This document shows positions 4,388-5,083 of a stretch of 5,083 nt of DNA, piece by piece (within the stretch, counting starts at the first letter, position 1; each line of letters opens with the position of its first letter). The stretch is taken from positions 1 through 5,083 of the forward strand of contig CAZGUG010000086.1 of the NCBI GenBank assembly GCA_964529035.1, given 5' to 3'. This DNA is from CAZGUG01 sp964529035 (GTDB lineage: Bacteria; Bacillota; Clostridia; Ch29). The notes beneath the pieces were generated by a model. That model saw only the letters and a program-made list of their open reading frames with translations. It had not been told where the DNA came from and searched no databases. The translations under genes were made by a program, and so were the position numbers.

Positions 4388-4942
4388 TTAATAGATGGGG
4401 GGACAAATGGTGCTAATCCCTATGGTTTTTTGCTGTGAAGAGGGATTAAAAAATCTGTGGGGAATGTTTTCCCTTATATATATACTGTCTCCCTGTTTGA
4501 CTATGTATTTCTGCTGCCCAAGATACAGTTCAATGCTGCCCTGTACAATAAAAATACATTCATCGGCATTGTGAACTATAAAATCTTCGCTGCTCCAGCT
4601 TTCAGGCTCCAGCTGGTAGTATATTATCTCCATCCTGGCCTGGGCTTCCCTGTCCGATGCCATCGGGGTTAGAAATTCATAGGTAATGCCGCTGTTGGGC
4701 AGGTCCAGTTTTTTCCTCTTATCGGCGGGTATTAGTATGTGGTTTTTTTCACCATCGGATAAAAACGTATATATAGGCACTTCCAGAGCCATTGATATTT
4801 TTCTGAGCGATGATAGGGAAGGTTCTATGATATTTCTTTCAAGTTGAGACAGGTATCCCGCCGTCAGCCCGGTTTTTTCAGACAATCCGTTTAAAGTAAG
4901 CCCTCTCTGCTGTCTTATCTCTCTAATTCTTGGCCCCAGCAA
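4388..4942 (-). CDS. XRE-family transcriptional regulator with C-terminal cupin domain
   Basis: A complete 184-residue protein with two domains. Residues 3-60 form a five-helix XRE/Cro-type DNA-binding domain; LNGLSEKTGLTAGYLSQLER (17-36) is the helix-turn-helix with the recognition helix at about 27-35. Residues 105-180 form a cupin barrel: motif 1 has H124-x3-E128-x6-G135, and motif 2 is GDSIYIRENIPHRFFN (151-166) with Pro161, His162 and Asn166. The cupin is a likely metal or small-ligand sensor. Length and layout match the PuuR/XRE-cupin group, which often controls adjacent amino acid or polyamine genes. It is the first gene of the cluster and its own transcript is terminated, as expected for a local regulator. 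The start is TTG with GGAGG 7 nt upstream. Repression of the neighbouring genes and the nature of the ligand (perhaps an amino acid) are inference. Confidence 0.9.
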   Translation of the reverse strand: MLGPRIREIRQQRGLTLNGLSEKTGLTAGYLSQLERNIIEPSLSSLRKISMALEVPIYTFLSDGEKNHILIPADKRKKLDLPNSGITYEFLTPMASDREAQARMEIIYYQLEPESWSSEDFIVHNADECIFIVQGSIELYLGQQKYIVKQGDSIYIRENIPHRFFNPSSQQKTIGISTICPPIY

Positions 4943-4949
4943 ACCTACA

Positions 4950-4954
4950 CCTCC
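4950..4954 (-). promoter_or_regulatory. Ribosome binding site fixing the TTG start of the regulator
   Basis: GGAGG on the minus strand lies 7 nt before TTG at 4942-4940. The resulting N terminus (MLGPRIREIRQQRGLTL) lines up with typical XRE proteins, so the rare start codon is well supported. Confidence 0.8.
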
Positions 4955-4993
4955 AAAATATATAAAAGCAAAAATTTTAATAATTCCATAATA

Positions 4994-5022
4994 ATTTTAG
5001 TATTTATTATATTATTTGTCAA
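4994..5022 (-). promoter_or_regulatory. Strong sigma-A promoter for the XRE-cupin regulator
   Basis: On the minus strand TTGACA (5022-5017) and TAAAAT (4999-4994) are separated by 17 nt; eleven of twelve consensus bases match. The expected start lies about 45 nt before the TTG start codon. TTTGT-CAA-ACAAA (5015-5027) is a dyad covering the -35 box, and CTTGC-T-GCAAG (5029-5039) is a perfect palindrome just upstream. Either could be an operator for autoregulation. Confidence 0.7.
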
Positions 5023-5056
5023 ACAAACCTTGCTGCAAGACCTGTTTATAAAGGGC

Positions 5057-5081
5057 CATTGATGAAAAATATCATTCAATG
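5057..5081. repeat. Imperfect hairpin at the right edge
   Basis: CATTGATGA (5057-5065) pairs with TCATTCAATG (5072-5081) with one bulged base and a 6-nt loop. No U-run follows on the minus strand. It could be the end of a structure belonging to an upstream gene outside the window, or a protein-binding dyad. Its role is unknown. Confidence 0.25.
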
Positions 5082-5083
5082 AC

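Noticed and set aside
1..5083. CRISPR array, tRNA, rRNA or prophage features
   Set aside because: No regularly spaced repeats, cloverleaf-like segments, rRNA-like stretches or phage/integrase genes were seen on either strand.

Overview
This window most likely comes from an anaerobic Firmicute of the Clostridia type. Its coding DNA has moderate GC and its spacers are very AT-rich. It has Gram-positive strength GGAGG-type ribosome binding sites, near-consensus sigma-A promoters (TTGACA-N17-TATAAT), and GTG and TTG starts. The genus cannot be fixed from the sequence alone.

Every gene reads right to left on the minus strand. In order of transcription they are: (1) an XRE-type helix-turn-helix regulator with a C-terminal cupin domain (4942-4388, TTG start), closed by an intrinsic terminator at 4354-4380; (2) a fold-type I class I/II PLP aminotransferase resembling HisC and CobD (4261-3152, GTG start); (3) a class III aminotransferase-fold enzyme whose sequence most resembles isoleucine/branched-chain amino acid 2-epimerase (2996-1650); (4) a YkvI-type integral membrane protein of the APC-like transporters (1561-413), followed by a long hairpin terminator; (5) the first 36 codons of a class IV branched-chain amino acid aminotransferase, IlvE-like, cut by the left edge of the window (109-1).

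The spacers hold candidate control sites. There is a perfect sigma-A promoter before the epimerase gene, with a 13-bp palindrome over its predicted start site. A 12-bp-arm AT-rich dyad lies in that gene's leader. Good promoters also precede the regulator, the HisC-like gene and ilvE. The 303-bp stretch between the transporter and ilvE contains a GC-rich patch of about 80 bp made of direct and inverted repeats, unlike its AT-rich surroundings.

Taken together, the window looks like a regulated amino acid module. A branched-chain amino acid epimerase-like enzyme and a membrane transporter share an operon. An L-branched-chain aminotransferase lies downstream, and an orphan aminotransferase and a ligand-sensing type regulator lie upstream. 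The working hypothesis is production, salvage or traffic of D-branched-chain amino acids such as D-allo-isoleucine, D-valine and D-leucine. Protein family calls are firm. The substrate assignments and the idea of one pathway are inference.
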